From NCBI GenBank assembly GCA_002422955.1, contig DITY01000257.1, positions 15,456 to 35,852 on the forward strand: a stretch of 20,397 nt of DNA. The letters are read 5' to 3'. Positions 7,709 through 15,055 of this stretch are shown in pieces. The DNA is from Planctomycetaceae bacterium UBA6172. Its GTDB lineage: Bacteria; Planctomycetota; Planctomycetia; Pirellulales; Pirellulaceae. Every line of letters begins with the position of its first letter. Position 1 is the first letter of the stretch. The notes beneath the pieces were generated by a model. It ran no database searches. It was not told where the DNA came from and saw only the letters and a list, made by a program, of their open reading frames with translations. A program made the position numbers and the translations under genes.

Positions 7709-9343
7709 ATGAACCAGCCGAACCCCAACGATCCCCAATCGCTGACCGAAGATCAACTCAAGGACCCGCGGATCGCCCGTCGCGATAAGCTGCGGCGACT
7801 GCACGAGGCGGGGATCGACCCTTGGGGCAGTCGCTTCGACGACCGCCTGATGGTCAGTGCCGTTCGCGAACTGGAAGACCAGGTTCGCTACCGCACGGAA
7901 GCGGGCGAAGAGTTGCCGCTGCCAGAACTCGGCCCCTCCGTCGACCTGCGGGCCTGGCGCGCTGAGCAGGGCCCTGGCGAGGAGATCGGACCCACCGTTC
8001 GTGTCGCCGGACGCGTGATGCTGTTTCGCGACAAGGGCAAACTGGTCTTCATCACGCTCCGGGACTGGACGGGCGAGATCCAGATCTTCATCGGCTTGAA
8101 CCAGGTCGGCGAGGAAAACTTTGGGCTCACCAAACTGATCGACCTGGGCGACCTGATCGGTGTCGATGGGCGACTCGGGCGGACCAACACGGGCGAGCTG
8201 ACGATCTTCGCCGAGCGGTTGCACTTCCTCACCAAGATGCTCGAGCCGGCCCCCGACAAGCATTTGGGGATCACCGATCCGGAACTGAAGCAGCGGATGC
8301 GGTACGCGGATTTGGCGTTCAACGAAGGGGTGATGCAGACCTTTCTCGAGCGGACCGAAATCATTCGCTCGATCCGCCGGACCCTCGACCAGGACGGTTT
8401 CTGCGAAGTCGAAGGCCCGACGCTGCATGCGATCGCCGGCGGTGCCGCCGCCCGTCCGTTCGTGACCCACCACAACACGCTCGATCGCCAATTGTTCCTG
8501 CGGATCGCGCTAGAACTGCACCTCAAGCGACTCCTGGTCGGCGGGATCGAACGGGTTTATGAGCTGGGACGTGTCTACCGCAACGAAGGGATCAGCCCGC
8601 GGCACAACCCCGAGTTCACGATGCTGGAGGCCTATCAGGCCTACGGCGACTACCGCACGATGATGGACCTGACCGAACGGATCGTGACCGATGCGATCAC
8701 CGCGATCAACTGCGGCTACCGTCGCCATTTCAACGGCCACGAAGTCGATTTCACCCCGCCGTTCGAACGCCGCAGCTATGCGGAACTGTTCCAGCAGGCC
8801 ACCGGCGTCGATCCGACCGATGAGCCGGCCGTGATCGCGTTGGCACGACGATTGGGCTTGGATACCGTGGGCAAACACCCCGACGTGATCCGCAACGAGA
8901 TCTTCGAGGAAAAGGTCGAGGATTCACTGATCGGGCCGATTTTCGTCATCGATTATCCGGCCAGCATCTGTCCGCTGACCAAACGCAAGGCGGATAACCC
9001 GGAGATCGCCGAGCGTTTCGAACTCTTCGTCGGCGGGATGGAATTGGCGAACGCCTACACCGAACTGAACGACCCCGACCTGCAGCAGGCCCTGTTCGAA
9101 ACCCAGTTGGATGGGATGGCGGAAGAGGATTCGATGGCCAAGATGGACCACGATTTCGTCCGCGCGCTCCGTTACGGCATGCCGCCCGCCGGCGGCTTGG
9201 GGATCGGCATCGACCGGTTGGTGATGATCCTGACCGGCCACAAGTCGATCCGGGACGTGGTCCTGTTTCCCGTGCTCCGGCCCGAAACCCACGACTCCCC
9301 GAGCCATCCGGCCGTTGATGAGCCCGCGGCTGCCGACGAATGA
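7709..9343 (+). CDS. lysS: lysyl-tRNA synthetase, class II
   Basis: The 544-residue product attaches lysine to tRNA-Lys in the cytoplasm. An OB-fold anticodon-binding domain is seen at about 95-185 (VRVAGRVMLFRDKGKLVFITLRD). The class II catalytic core follows: motif 1 around FLERTEIIRSIRR (212-224), motif 2 YELGRVYRNEGISPRHNPEF (284-303), and motif 3 GGLGIGIDRLVMILTGHKS at about 495-513. GGAAARPFVTHHNTLDR and GMELANAYTELNDP are further signatures. It is longer than the E. coli enzyme (about 505) because of an insertion at about 50-95 and a short acidic tail. ATG 7709 lacks a clear Shine-Dalgarno, but it precedes the first conserved helix (KLRRLHEAGIDPWG) by a normal distance. The gene is flanked by a candidate promoter and a strong terminator, so it is probably monocistronic. 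Confidence 0.97.
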   Translation: MNQPNPNDPQSLTEDQLKDPRIARRDKLRRLHEAGIDPWGSRFDDRLMVSAVRELEDQVRYRTEAGEELPLPELGPSVDLRAWRAEQGPGEEIGPTVRVAGRVMLFRDKGKLVFITLRDWTGEIQIFIGLNQVGEENFGLTKLIDLGDLIGVDGRLGRTNTGELTIFAERLHFLTKMLEPAPDKHLGITDPELKQRMRYADLAFNEGVMQTFLERTEIIRSIRRTLDQDGFCEVEGPTLHAIAGGAAARPFVTHHNTLDRQLFLRIALELHLKRLLVGGIERVYELGRVYRNEGISPRHNPEFTMLEAYQAYGDYRTMMDLTERIVTDAITAINCGYRRHFNGHEVDFTPPFERRSYAELFQQATGVDPTDEPAVIALARRLGLDTVGKHPDVIRNEIFEEKVEDSLIGPIFVIDYPASICPLTKRKADNPEIAERFELFVGGMELANAYTELNDPDLQQALFETQLDGMAEEDSMAKMDHDFVRALRYGMPPAGGLGIGIDRLVMILTGHKSIRDVVLFPVLRPETHDSPSHPAVDEPAAADE

Positions 9344-9374
9344 CAGCATTTTCCGCGGGGAGAATCTGTCTTTT
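9342..9374 (+). terminator. intrinsic terminator of lysS, overlapping the stop codon
   Basis: A stem of 12 pairs (GACAG and ATTTTCC pairing with GGAGAAT and CTGTC, with one bulged C at 9347 and one T-G wobble) has a 4-nt GCGG loop and is followed directly by TTTT at 9371-9374. The stem begins at the second base of the lysS TGA, so the ribosome would reach the hairpin foot while terminating. Confidence 0.75.
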
Positions 9375-9420
9375 CGCGTACGGGTCAAACTTGTTAGCCT
9401 GCGGACCGGTGCGGTGAAAA

Positions 9421-9452
9421 CCCGCCGCGTGATCCCGCGGTCCCGCCGCGTG
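9421..9452. repeat. 11-bp direct repeat upstream of the TIGR03009 gene
   Basis: CCCGCCGCGTG occurs at 9421-9431 and exactly again at 9442-9452, a spacing of 21 bp (two helical turns). A CCGGA-GTT-TCCGG mini-hairpin follows at 9457-9469. The position 77 bp upstream of the next start would suit an activator site, but chance similarity in GC-rich DNA is possible. Confidence 0.3.
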
Positions 9453-9528
9453 CGGCCCGGAGTTTCCGGACCGCGGCCGGGATCGAACGAGTTCAACCCA
9501 CGGATGATTTTTCAGGAAGGCGTCAAGG

Positions 9529-10626
9529 ATGATGCGACTATCGGCAGTGATTTTGACGGTTTGCCTTGCCGCCTCGGCATCTCGGTCCGCCCTCGCTCAA
9601 GGGCAGGCGACCACCGGCCAACTCCGCAATTTTTCCGGCCAGGGCCAAGCGACCGCTCGCCAAGGGCAAGCCTACGCGGCCCCCGGACAAAATGCGGTTC
9701 AGGGCCAGGCTCAAGCTAACGCGATGCAAGCTAACGCGGTTCAGGCTGGTTCCGCACAAGCGAGCTCGGGTCAGGCCGCCGCGGGACAGGCCCAGCCAAC
9801 ACCTGCCGCCCCGGCACCGCCCTCCGCCCCGTTCGTCCTGTCGCCGGCTGAACAGTCCGAGATGGATCAGTTGCTGGTCGCTTGGGAAAAGCAAAGCATG
9901 GGGACGAAGCAGCTGGAAGCGAAGTTCCGCCGCTGGCACTTCGACCTGCTCGCCGCCCCCGCCGGCGTCCACGCGACCTGGGCCGAGGGGATGGTCAAGT
10001 ACTCCGCCCCCGACAAAGGACTGTTCCAAGTCACCCAGCTCAAGTTCTTCTCGGGCATCGTCGAAAACAAGCCGACCTACAAGTCGGTCGAAGGACAGTT
10101 CGGTGAACACTGGGTTTGCAACGGCCAGGAACTGATGGAGTTCGATCACAGCCGAAAGGAATGCCGCATTCAGCAACTGCCACCGGACATGCAGGGGAAG
10201 GAAATCCTGGAAAGCCCGCTCCCGTTCGTCTTCAACTTGAACGCCGAGAAGATCAAGGACCGCTACTGGATCCGTCGACTGGAGGCTCAGCCCGGCGTGT
10301 ATGTCCTCGAAGCCCATCCGAAACGCCAAGCCGACCGCGCGCAATATCGATTCGTCCGGATCGTGATCAATGACCAGTCGTTCCTACCCCAAGCCCTGAT
10401 CCTGTACGGCCCCAACTTCGACCCGGTGACGTCGCCCGGCTACGATCAATACGAGTTCATGGAGGTCGAACGCAACACGCTCCGCCAAGGGGTCGCGACC
10501 TGGAGCCGTCTGTTTATCAACCAGAAACCCCCAGCCGACTGGAAGGTGGTTCGCGAGACCTATCGTCCGGCCGGGCCAGAATCGCCGCAAATCGCACAGC
10601 CCGGCGGAGAAAAAAACCTTCGCTAG
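9529..10626 (+). CDS. exported TIGR03009-family protein with Gln/Gly/Ala-rich N-terminal tract
   Basis: ATG 9529 is preceded by AGGAAGG (9514-9520) at a good distance. Residues 1-23 form a signal peptide ending ALA|Q. Residues 24 to about 95 are low-complexity with repeated QGQA, MQANAVQA and SGQAAAG elements. The mature domain (about 100-350) shows the pattern I know from the TIGR03009 family: LLVAWEKQS, FRRWHFD, KYSAPDKGLFQV, EHWVCNGQELMEFD, LPPDMQGKEILESPLPFVF and RYWIRRL. The family is known to me from planctomycetes, usually in many paralogues. Its function is not established; the beta-rich outline recalls LolA-like lipoprotein-binding folds, but that is inference. Location is probably periplasmic. 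It sits between the lysS terminator and dnaB and is probably a separate unit. Confidence 0.85.
   Translation: MMRLSAVILTVCLAASASRSALAQGQATTGQLRNFSGQGQATARQGQAYAAPGQNAVQGQAQANAMQANAVQAGSAQASSGQAAAGQAQPTPAAPAPPSAPFVLSPAEQSEMDQLLVAWEKQSMGTKQLEAKFRRWHFDLLAAPAGVHATWAEGMVKYSAPDKGLFQVTQLKFFSGIVENKPTYKSVEGQFGEHWVCNGQELMEFDHSRKECRIQQLPPDMQGKEILESPLPFVFNLNAEKIKDRYWIRRLEAQPGVYVLEAHPKRQADRAQYRFVRIVINDQSFLPQALILYGPNFDPVTSPGYDQYEFMEVERNTLRQGVATWSRLFINQKPPADWKVVRETYRPAGPESPQIAQPGGEKNLR
9712..9738 (+). repeat. short coding direct repeat in the Q/A-rich tract
   Basis: CAAGCTAACGCG occurs at 9712-9723 and again at 9727-9738, a 15-bp period that encodes the repeated QANA. It is the most exact part of a longer degenerate Gln/Gly/Ala repeat and points to slippage or local duplication. 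Confidence 0.6.
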
Positions 10627-10749
10627 ACACCGCAGTTGATCCAGGCTTCCAGAATTTTCCTTTGCCGGGATTGCTGGTTGCCAAACGGTCGCGGGCGCGC
10701 CAGGATGGTCGGATCGATTCGAGACGGCGATCAAGGGGTTAGCGCAGGC

Positions 10750-12240
10750 ATGGATTTTGAACAGGATTTGGCCGCTGGAAATCGGTCCGGCGGGGATGCC
10801 GAGGGACCACGGCGGGGCAAACGTGGAGGAAAACCACGGAAAACGGCCACCAGCGAGATTTTGGCCCGGCAGCCGCCGTTCGACCTAGAAGCCGAAATGG
10901 GCGTGTTGGGCAGCGTGTTGCTGCTGCCCGAAGTCTATGACGAGATCGCGACGGTCGTCCGCGCCGAGGACTTTTACGACGACGCCAACCGGACGTTGTT
11001 CACGCACCTCCGCGACATGTACGACTCGGGTCAAAAGATTGACCACACGCTGCTGGTCTCGCGGCTGAAAACGGCCGGCGATCTGGAGAAGGTCGGCGGC
11101 GTCGCCTACTTGGCCAAGCTCAGCATCGCCGTCCCCAACGCGGCCCACGCGACCTTCTACGGCGAGATCGTCGCGCACAAGTCGATCTTGCGGAAGCTGA
11201 TCGAGGCCAGCACCGAGATCCTCCGCGACGCCTACGACCAGGCCGAGGAACCCCGCAAGCTGCTGTCCGACGCCGAAAAGAAGATCTTCGAGATCAGCGA
11301 CGGGCGCTCCTCCCGGCAGGCGTCGAGCATCGAGGACATCCTGCATGATGCGATGAACCGGATGGAGGCCCGCATGGACGGGACTCACGTCGACGGCGGT
11401 TGCGAAACCGGCTTCACCGATTTTGACAACATGACCGGCGGCCTGCACAACGGCGAACTGGTCATCCTGGCTGCCCGCCCTTCGATGGGCAAAACGGCGC
11501 TGGCGATGAATATCAGCGAGAACGTCGCCCTGCAGAACAAACAACCGACACTGTTTGTCAGCCTGGAAATGTCAGGGATCGAATTGGCCGACCGCATGCT
11601 CTGTTCGTTGGCTCGGGTTAATGGGCACCGCTTGCGGAACGGCACGATCAGCACCGACGATCGCGAACGTTTGATCCAGAAGGCGAACGAGATCAGCAAG
11701 TCGCCGCTGTTCGTCGACGACTCCCCCAGCCGTACGGTGGGCGAGATCGCCGCCGCGGCGCGGCGCATCCGCCGCCGCTTCGAATCGCTCAATTTGATCG
11801 TGATCGATTACCTGCAACTGATCGAACCGGACAATCCCCGCGACCCGCGTCAGGAACAGGTCGCCAAAATCGCCCGGCGGCTCAAGGGACTGGCCCGCGA
11901 ACTCAAGGTCCCCGTACTCTGCCTGTCGCAGCTCAACCGCCAAGCGGAAGACAGCAAGGATCACCGGCCGCGACTGAGCCACCTGCGGGAATCGGGCGCG
12001 ATCGAGCAGGATGCCGACGTCGTGATGTTCGTCCACCGCGAGGAGTACTACTACCGCGGCGATGAAAAGGCGCAGTTCGCTGGCCAAGCGGAAATCATCA
12101 TCGCCAAACAGCGAAACGGCCCGATCGGCGATGTGGCCCTCACTTGGGAAGGGGACTACACCCGGTTCCTCGACCGCGCCCCCGATCGGCATAGCGAGTT
12201 CGATGACTACGCCGAGTTTTCAAGGCCGAGCGGCTTCTGA
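10750..12240 (+). CDS. dnaB: replicative DNA helicase DnaB
   Basis: The hexameric helicase that unwinds DNA at the fork. I chose ATG 10750 (496 residues): AAGGGG lies at 10733-10738 and the protein then opens with a short basic tail before QPPFDLEAEMGVLGSVLL. The DnaB N-terminal domain spans about 40-175. In the RecA-like motor, Walker A is ARPSMGKTA with K248, Walker B is LIVIDYLQLIEP with D353, and LCLSQLNRQAE and LRESGAIEQDADVVMFVHR complete the core. A TTG start at 10636 or ATG at 10705 would add residues that look non-conserved. There is no sign of an intein. The last 11 codons, including the stop, overlap the end of tgt on the opposite strand. Confidence 0.97.
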   Translation: MDFEQDLAAGNRSGGDAEGPRRGKRGGKPRKTATSEILARQPPFDLEAEMGVLGSVLLLPEVYDEIATVVRAEDFYDDANRTLFTHLRDMYDSGQKIDHTLLVSRLKTAGDLEKVGGVAYLAKLSIAVPNAAHATFYGEIVAHKSILRKLIEASTEILRDAYDQAEEPRKLLSDAEKKIFEISDGRSSRQASSIEDILHDAMNRMEARMDGTHVDGGCETGFTDFDNMTGGLHNGELVILAARPSMGKTALAMNISENVALQNKQPTLFVSLEMSGIELADRMLCSLARVNGHRLRNGTISTDDRERLIQKANEISKSPLFVDDSPSRTVGEIAAAARRIRRRFESLNLIVIDYLQLIEPDNPRDPRQEQVAKIARRLKGLARELKVPVLCLSQLNRQAEDSKDHRPRLSHLRESGAIEQDADVVMFVHREEYYYRGDEKAQFAGQAEIIIAKQRNGPIGDVALTWEGDYTRFLDRAPDRHSEFDDYAEFSRPSGF

Positions 12241-13346
12241 TCCGACCAGAGCTTGCGGTGGTGCTGCAGCAGCGGCTCGAAGCGGTCCTCGACGATCGCT
12301 TCCCGAGCCTCCGCCAACAGCCGTTGGTAGTAGGTCAGGTTGTGCAGCGTCAGCAGGATCGGGCCGAGCATTTCGTCACTGACGAACAGGTGCCGCAGGT
12401 AGCCGCGGCTGTGCCGACAGGCCAAGCAGGGGCATTCGGCATCCAACGGCCGCGTGTCGTCGCGATGGACCGCGTTGCGCATCTTGATCGGCCCGGTGGA
12501 GGTGAAAGCCATCGCGTTGCGACCATTGCGGGTCGGCATCACGCAGTCGAACAGGTCGATGCCACGGGCGATCGATTCGAGCAGGTCGATGGGTCGCCCC
12601 ACCCCCATCAGGTAGCGCGGCTTGTCTACCGGCAGGACCGGTGTCGTCGCGGCCGTGATCCGGTACATCTCCGCGGGCGGCTCCCCGACGCTCAAGCCGC
12701 CGACGGCATAACCGTCAAACCCCAGCGAGGCTAATTCGCCGGCGCACTGCACCCGCAAGGTCACGTCGAGCCCGCCTTGGACGATGGCGAAACGGGCTTG
12801 GTCTTCGCGGCTGGCGGCATTCAGGCACCGCGCCGCCCAGCGAATGCTCCGCTGCACCGCGTCGAGAATTGCCTCGGCCGAATTCGGCAACGCCACGACG
12901 TGATCGAGCACCATCGCCACGTCACTGCCGAGCGCTTCCTGAATCTCGATGGCATATTCGGGGGTCAGCCGAATGACGGAACCGTCCAGATGGCTTTTGA
13001 AGGTGGCCGCTTCCTCGGTGACCCGATTCAGCTCCCCAAGGCTGAAGATCTGAAACCCGCCGCTGTCGGTCAGGATCGGCCCGTCCCAGAGCATCATCCG
13101 GTGCAACCCACCGAGCTTCTTGACCAGCTCGTGACCTGGTCGGAGGCTGAGGTGATAGGTATTGGCCAGCACCATCTCGGCGCCGGTGGCGCGGACCTGA
13201 TCGATGGTCAGTCCCTTGACGGTCGCTTGCGTGCCGACGGGCATGAAGGCCGGGGTCTGGACATCACCGCGGGGCGTGCGAAACACACCCCGTCTGGCAC
13301 CGGTCGAGCTGTCCGTGTGGCTCAGCTGGAAGGAGAATGCTGGCAC
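12207..13346 (-). CDS. tgt: queuine/preQ1 tRNA-ribosyltransferase
   Basis: Tgt exchanges guanine 34 of GUN anticodons for the queuosine precursor preQ1. The 379-residue length is normal. Seen are TPAFMPVGTQATVKG, ANTYHL, the catalytic aspartate D94 in TDSGGFQIFSLG, base-recognition D148, the nucleophile D267 in LFDCVMPTRNGRNA, and the zinc site C305-P-C307-x2-C310 with the following conserved histidine at about 335. The start is GTG 13346, 15 bp after the stop of the TPR/alpha-CTD gene, so the two are probably co-transcribed. No Shine-Dalgarno is visible. Its 3' end overlaps dnaB by 34 bp in convergent orientation, leaving no room for a terminator between them. No other queuosine gene is in the window. 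Confidence 0.97.
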   Translation of the reverse strand: MPAFSFQLSHTDSSTGARRGVFRTPRGDVQTPAFMPVGTQATVKGLTIDQVRATGAEMVLANTYHLSLRPGHELVKKLGGLHRMMLWDGPILTDSGGFQIFSLGELNRVTEEAATFKSHLDGSVIRLTPEYAIEIQEALGSDVAMVLDHVVALPNSAEAILDAVQRSIRWAARCLNAASREDQARFAIVQGGLDVTLRVQCAGELASLGFDGYAVGGLSVGEPPAEMYRITAATTPVLPVDKPRYLMGVGRPIDLLESIARGIDLFDCVMPTRNGRNAMAFTSTGPIKMRNAVHRDDTRPLDAECPCLACRHSRGYLRHLFVSDEMLGPILLTLHNLTYYQRLLAEAREAIVEDRFEPLLQHHRKLWSDQKPLGLENSA

Positions 13347-13361
13347 GTTGGGATGGCGCTA

Positions 13362-14690
13362 TCAGTCGCCACGCATCTTGAGGCCGAGGGTGCCGAGTTT
13401 TTCACGGACCTCGTTCAAGCTGGTGACGCCGAAGTTCTTGCATTCCAACATGTCGTCGCCGGTCTTGCGAATCAGTTCACCGATTGTGTTGATGCCGAGC
13501 CGGACCATGCACTTGCGGGCCCGGACCGACAGGTTCAGATCGGCGATCGGACGGTCGAGCAGAGCCTGCTCGTCGGGCGACATGTGCGAGGTATCGATCG
13601 GCGGCTCGGTCGACTTTCGCTCGTTGGCGAACTGCCCCAACGACAAGCCCTTGCTGGAGAGGATTTCGCGGATTTCGTACAGGCTGGTCTCACCGAAGTT
13701 CTTGCTGCTGAGCAATTCGGCTTCGCTGGTGCGGGTCAAATCGCCGATCGTGTCGATGCCCATCTTGGCCAGACAGTTGCGACTGCGAACCGACAGTTCG
13801 AAGTTGGTTACCGGCTGATTCAGGATTTGGGCCAAGCGGTCGTTGCGACGCTGGGTTTCTTCGTCGTACAGGATATTGCCCGACGCCGAGGCGTCCTTCA
13901 TGTACAACAGCGCCTGCTTGTGATCCGGGTGAGCGTCGAGGATCTTGCGGTAACAGATCTGGGCTTTGTCGTATTGGTTGTTGTCTTCGTAGAACACGCC
14001 TAGGTTCAACAGCGCCCCGAGCCCGGTCGGGAAGGTGTTGGCGGCCCGCTCGTAGAGGTTGAGGGCTTCGTCGTCGTTCCCTTGGCGGTCATTTTCCAAA
14101 GCCAGCCCGAACAGTGCCCCGGCGTGATTGAAGTCGGTCGCCACGGCCCGTTCATACAACGCGATCACTTCGGGCAAATTGCCGCCGATGGCTGAGACGG
14201 TCGCGGCACGCTGGCAGAGATAATCGGCGGTTTGCTCGATCGGTCCGAACATGTTGTCCAGGATACCCATCGCGCCGGTGATGTTGCCCAGGTAGCGGTG
14301 GGCCTCGGCGACACCCAACATGCAGCGGTCTCCGTCGTAGCCCGACTTCTTGGCCATCTCGTACTTGCCGATCGCCGTCGCGTAATCGCCCAGTTCGAGC
14401 GAGCAGCGGGCAGCGTAGAACAAGGCCATCGCGCCGCCATCGGCGCTCGACAGCGTCGACTCGGCGATCTTGAACTTGCCAATCAGGTACTGCAGCACGC
14501 CGAGCTTGGTCCGGTTGGCGGGCGACAGACCGGAGTCTTGCTCGAGTTCCACGACCGAATCGCGGAGGGAGATGAAATTGAGATGATTGTCACAGATCGC
14601 CCGACGAATCGCTTCCACTTCGGCGGGGCCGAACGTCGGATGCGATACGAGTTCCCGAATATCGACTTGGGTATCGACTGAACTGGTCAC
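13362..14690 (-). CDS. TPR protein with two RNA polymerase alpha-CTD-like domains
   Basis: This 442-residue protein starts with GTG at 14690. Residues about 55-265 are tetratricopeptide-type helices, for example GDYATAIGKYEMAKKSG, GNLPEVIALYERAVATD, GNDDEALNLYERAANTFP and NQYDKAQICYRKILDAHP. Two copies of an alpha-CTD-like helix-hairpin-helix domain follow. Copy 1 is about 290-352 (ELSVRSRNCLAKMGIDTIGDL ... KNFGETSLYEIREIL) and copy 2 about 379-440 (NLSVRARKCMVRLGINTIGEL ... KNFGVTSLNEVREKL). Against E. coli RpoA, R265, G296, S299 and E302 are kept in both copies, N268 only in copy 1, while K291 and K298 are replaced. No polymerase-assembly domain is present, so this is not RpoA. A DNA- or polymerase-binding adaptor is plausible but untested. 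A TATAGA lies 12 nt upstream of the GTG (14703-14708), so a leaderless mRNA is possible. tgt follows after 15 bp. Confidence 0.88.
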   Translation of the reverse strand: MTSSVDTQVDIRELVSHPTFGPAEVEAIRRAICDNHLNFISLRDSVVELEQDSGLSPANRTKLGVLQYLIGKFKIAESTLSSADGGAMALFYAARCSLELGDYATAIGKYEMAKKSGYDGDRCMLGVAEAHRYLGNITGAMGILDNMFGPIEQTADYLCQRAATVSAIGGNLPEVIALYERAVATDFNHAGALFGLALENDRQGNDDEALNLYERAANTFPTGLGALLNLGVFYEDNNQYDKAQICYRKILDAHPDHKQALLYMKDASASGNILYDEETQRRNDRLAQILNQPVTNFELSVRSRNCLAKMGIDTIGDLTRTSEAELLSSKNFGETSLYEIREILSSKGLSLGQFANERKSTEPPIDTSHMSPDEQALLDRPIADLNLSVRARKCMVRLGINTIGELIRKTGDDMLECKNFGVTSLNEVREKLGTLGLKMRGD

Positions 14691-14871
14691 GGATTCAAAC
14701 TCTCTATAGACGGCTTACGACGGGACCGAATCGACTCAATTTGACTGATTGGAGCATTCCAACCGCGGCTCAAGCCTGCAATCCGCGGGCGCCGGCGGCC
14801 AATCCCGATCGATGTTAGCGGAAAACACGACCTTTGGCCAGCGTCCGCGGGTCCGCGGCAGGCAACCAAGT

Positions 14872-14896
14872 CGGTCCGAGAAATCGGCTCGGTCCG
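14872..14896 (-). other. imperfect hairpin downstream of tRNA-Thr
   Basis: CGGTCCGAG (14872-14880) and CTCGGTCCG (14888-14896) pair except for one central mismatch around a 7-nt loop. In the tRNA orientation the T-run comes before the hairpin, not after it, so this is not a standard terminator. It may instead protect or mark the precursor 3' end. Confidence 0.3.
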
Positions 14897-14907
14897 AAAA
14901 ACGGGAA

Positions 14908-14981
14908 AGCCGGCGGTGGGACTCGAACCCGCAACCCTCGCATTACGAATGCGATGCTCTACCAATTGAAGCTACGCCGGC
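14908..14981 (-). tRNA. tRNA-Thr (anticodon CGU)
   Basis: The minus-strand sequence folds as a standard 74-nt cloverleaf. The acceptor stem GCCGGCG/CGCCGGC is perfect over 7 bp. The D arm contains GGTAGAGC. The anticodon stem is TCGCA/TGCGA with loop TTCGTAA, giving CGU for ACG threonine codons. The variable loop is GGGTT and the T loop is TTCGAGT. The T stem GCGGG/CCCAC has one C-A mismatch at 50-64. The discriminator base is U and CCA is not encoded, so it must be added by the CCA-adding enzyme. CGU reads the G-ending Thr codon, which is common in high-GC genomes. Confidence 0.95.
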
Positions 14982-14989
14982 CAGCCTAA

Positions 14990-15022
14990 GCTGAGCGAAG
15001 AGGATAGGATCGGACGCTCAGC
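14990..15022. promoter_or_regulatory. perfect 8-bp inverted repeat spanning the tRNA-Thr promoter
   Basis: GCTGAGCG (14990-14997) and CGCTCAGC (15015-15022) are exact reverse complements separated by 17 nt. The spacer contains the -10 hexamer of the tRNA promoter. It could be an operator, or a weak 3' stem of the SDR transcript entering from the right. No T-run follows. Confidence 0.4.
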
Positions 15023-15030
15023 CGAGTCAA
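15001..15030 (-). promoter_or_regulatory. sigma70-type promoter of tRNA-Thr
   Basis: On the minus strand TTGACT (15025-15030) and TATCCT (15001-15006) are 18 bp apart. The -35 matches five of six consensus bases and the -10 four of six. The expected start lies about 13 nt before the tRNA 5' end, a normal leader for RNase P processing. Confidence 0.6.
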
Positions 15031-15055
15031 TAGCCCCCCGCCAGCGGTTTTGCGG

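Noticed and set aside
10636..10749. TTG-started N-terminal extension of DnaB
   Set aside because: The 38 extra residues look like translated intergenic DNA; ATG 10750 has AAGGGG upstream and gives a normal DnaB length.
12777..14003. 408-codon plus-strand open frame
   Set aside because: It runs antisense across the 5' part of tgt and into the TPR/alpha-CTD gene, both of which have strong family motifs.
14908..14981. tRNA-Thr as an integration (att) site
   Set aside because: No integrase, no duplicated tRNA 3' end and no foreign-looking genes are nearby.
14749..14994. 81-codon open frame across the tRNA-Thr region
   Set aside because: It reads through the tRNA gene on the opposite strand; the cloverleaf is clear and the peptide has no recognisable content.
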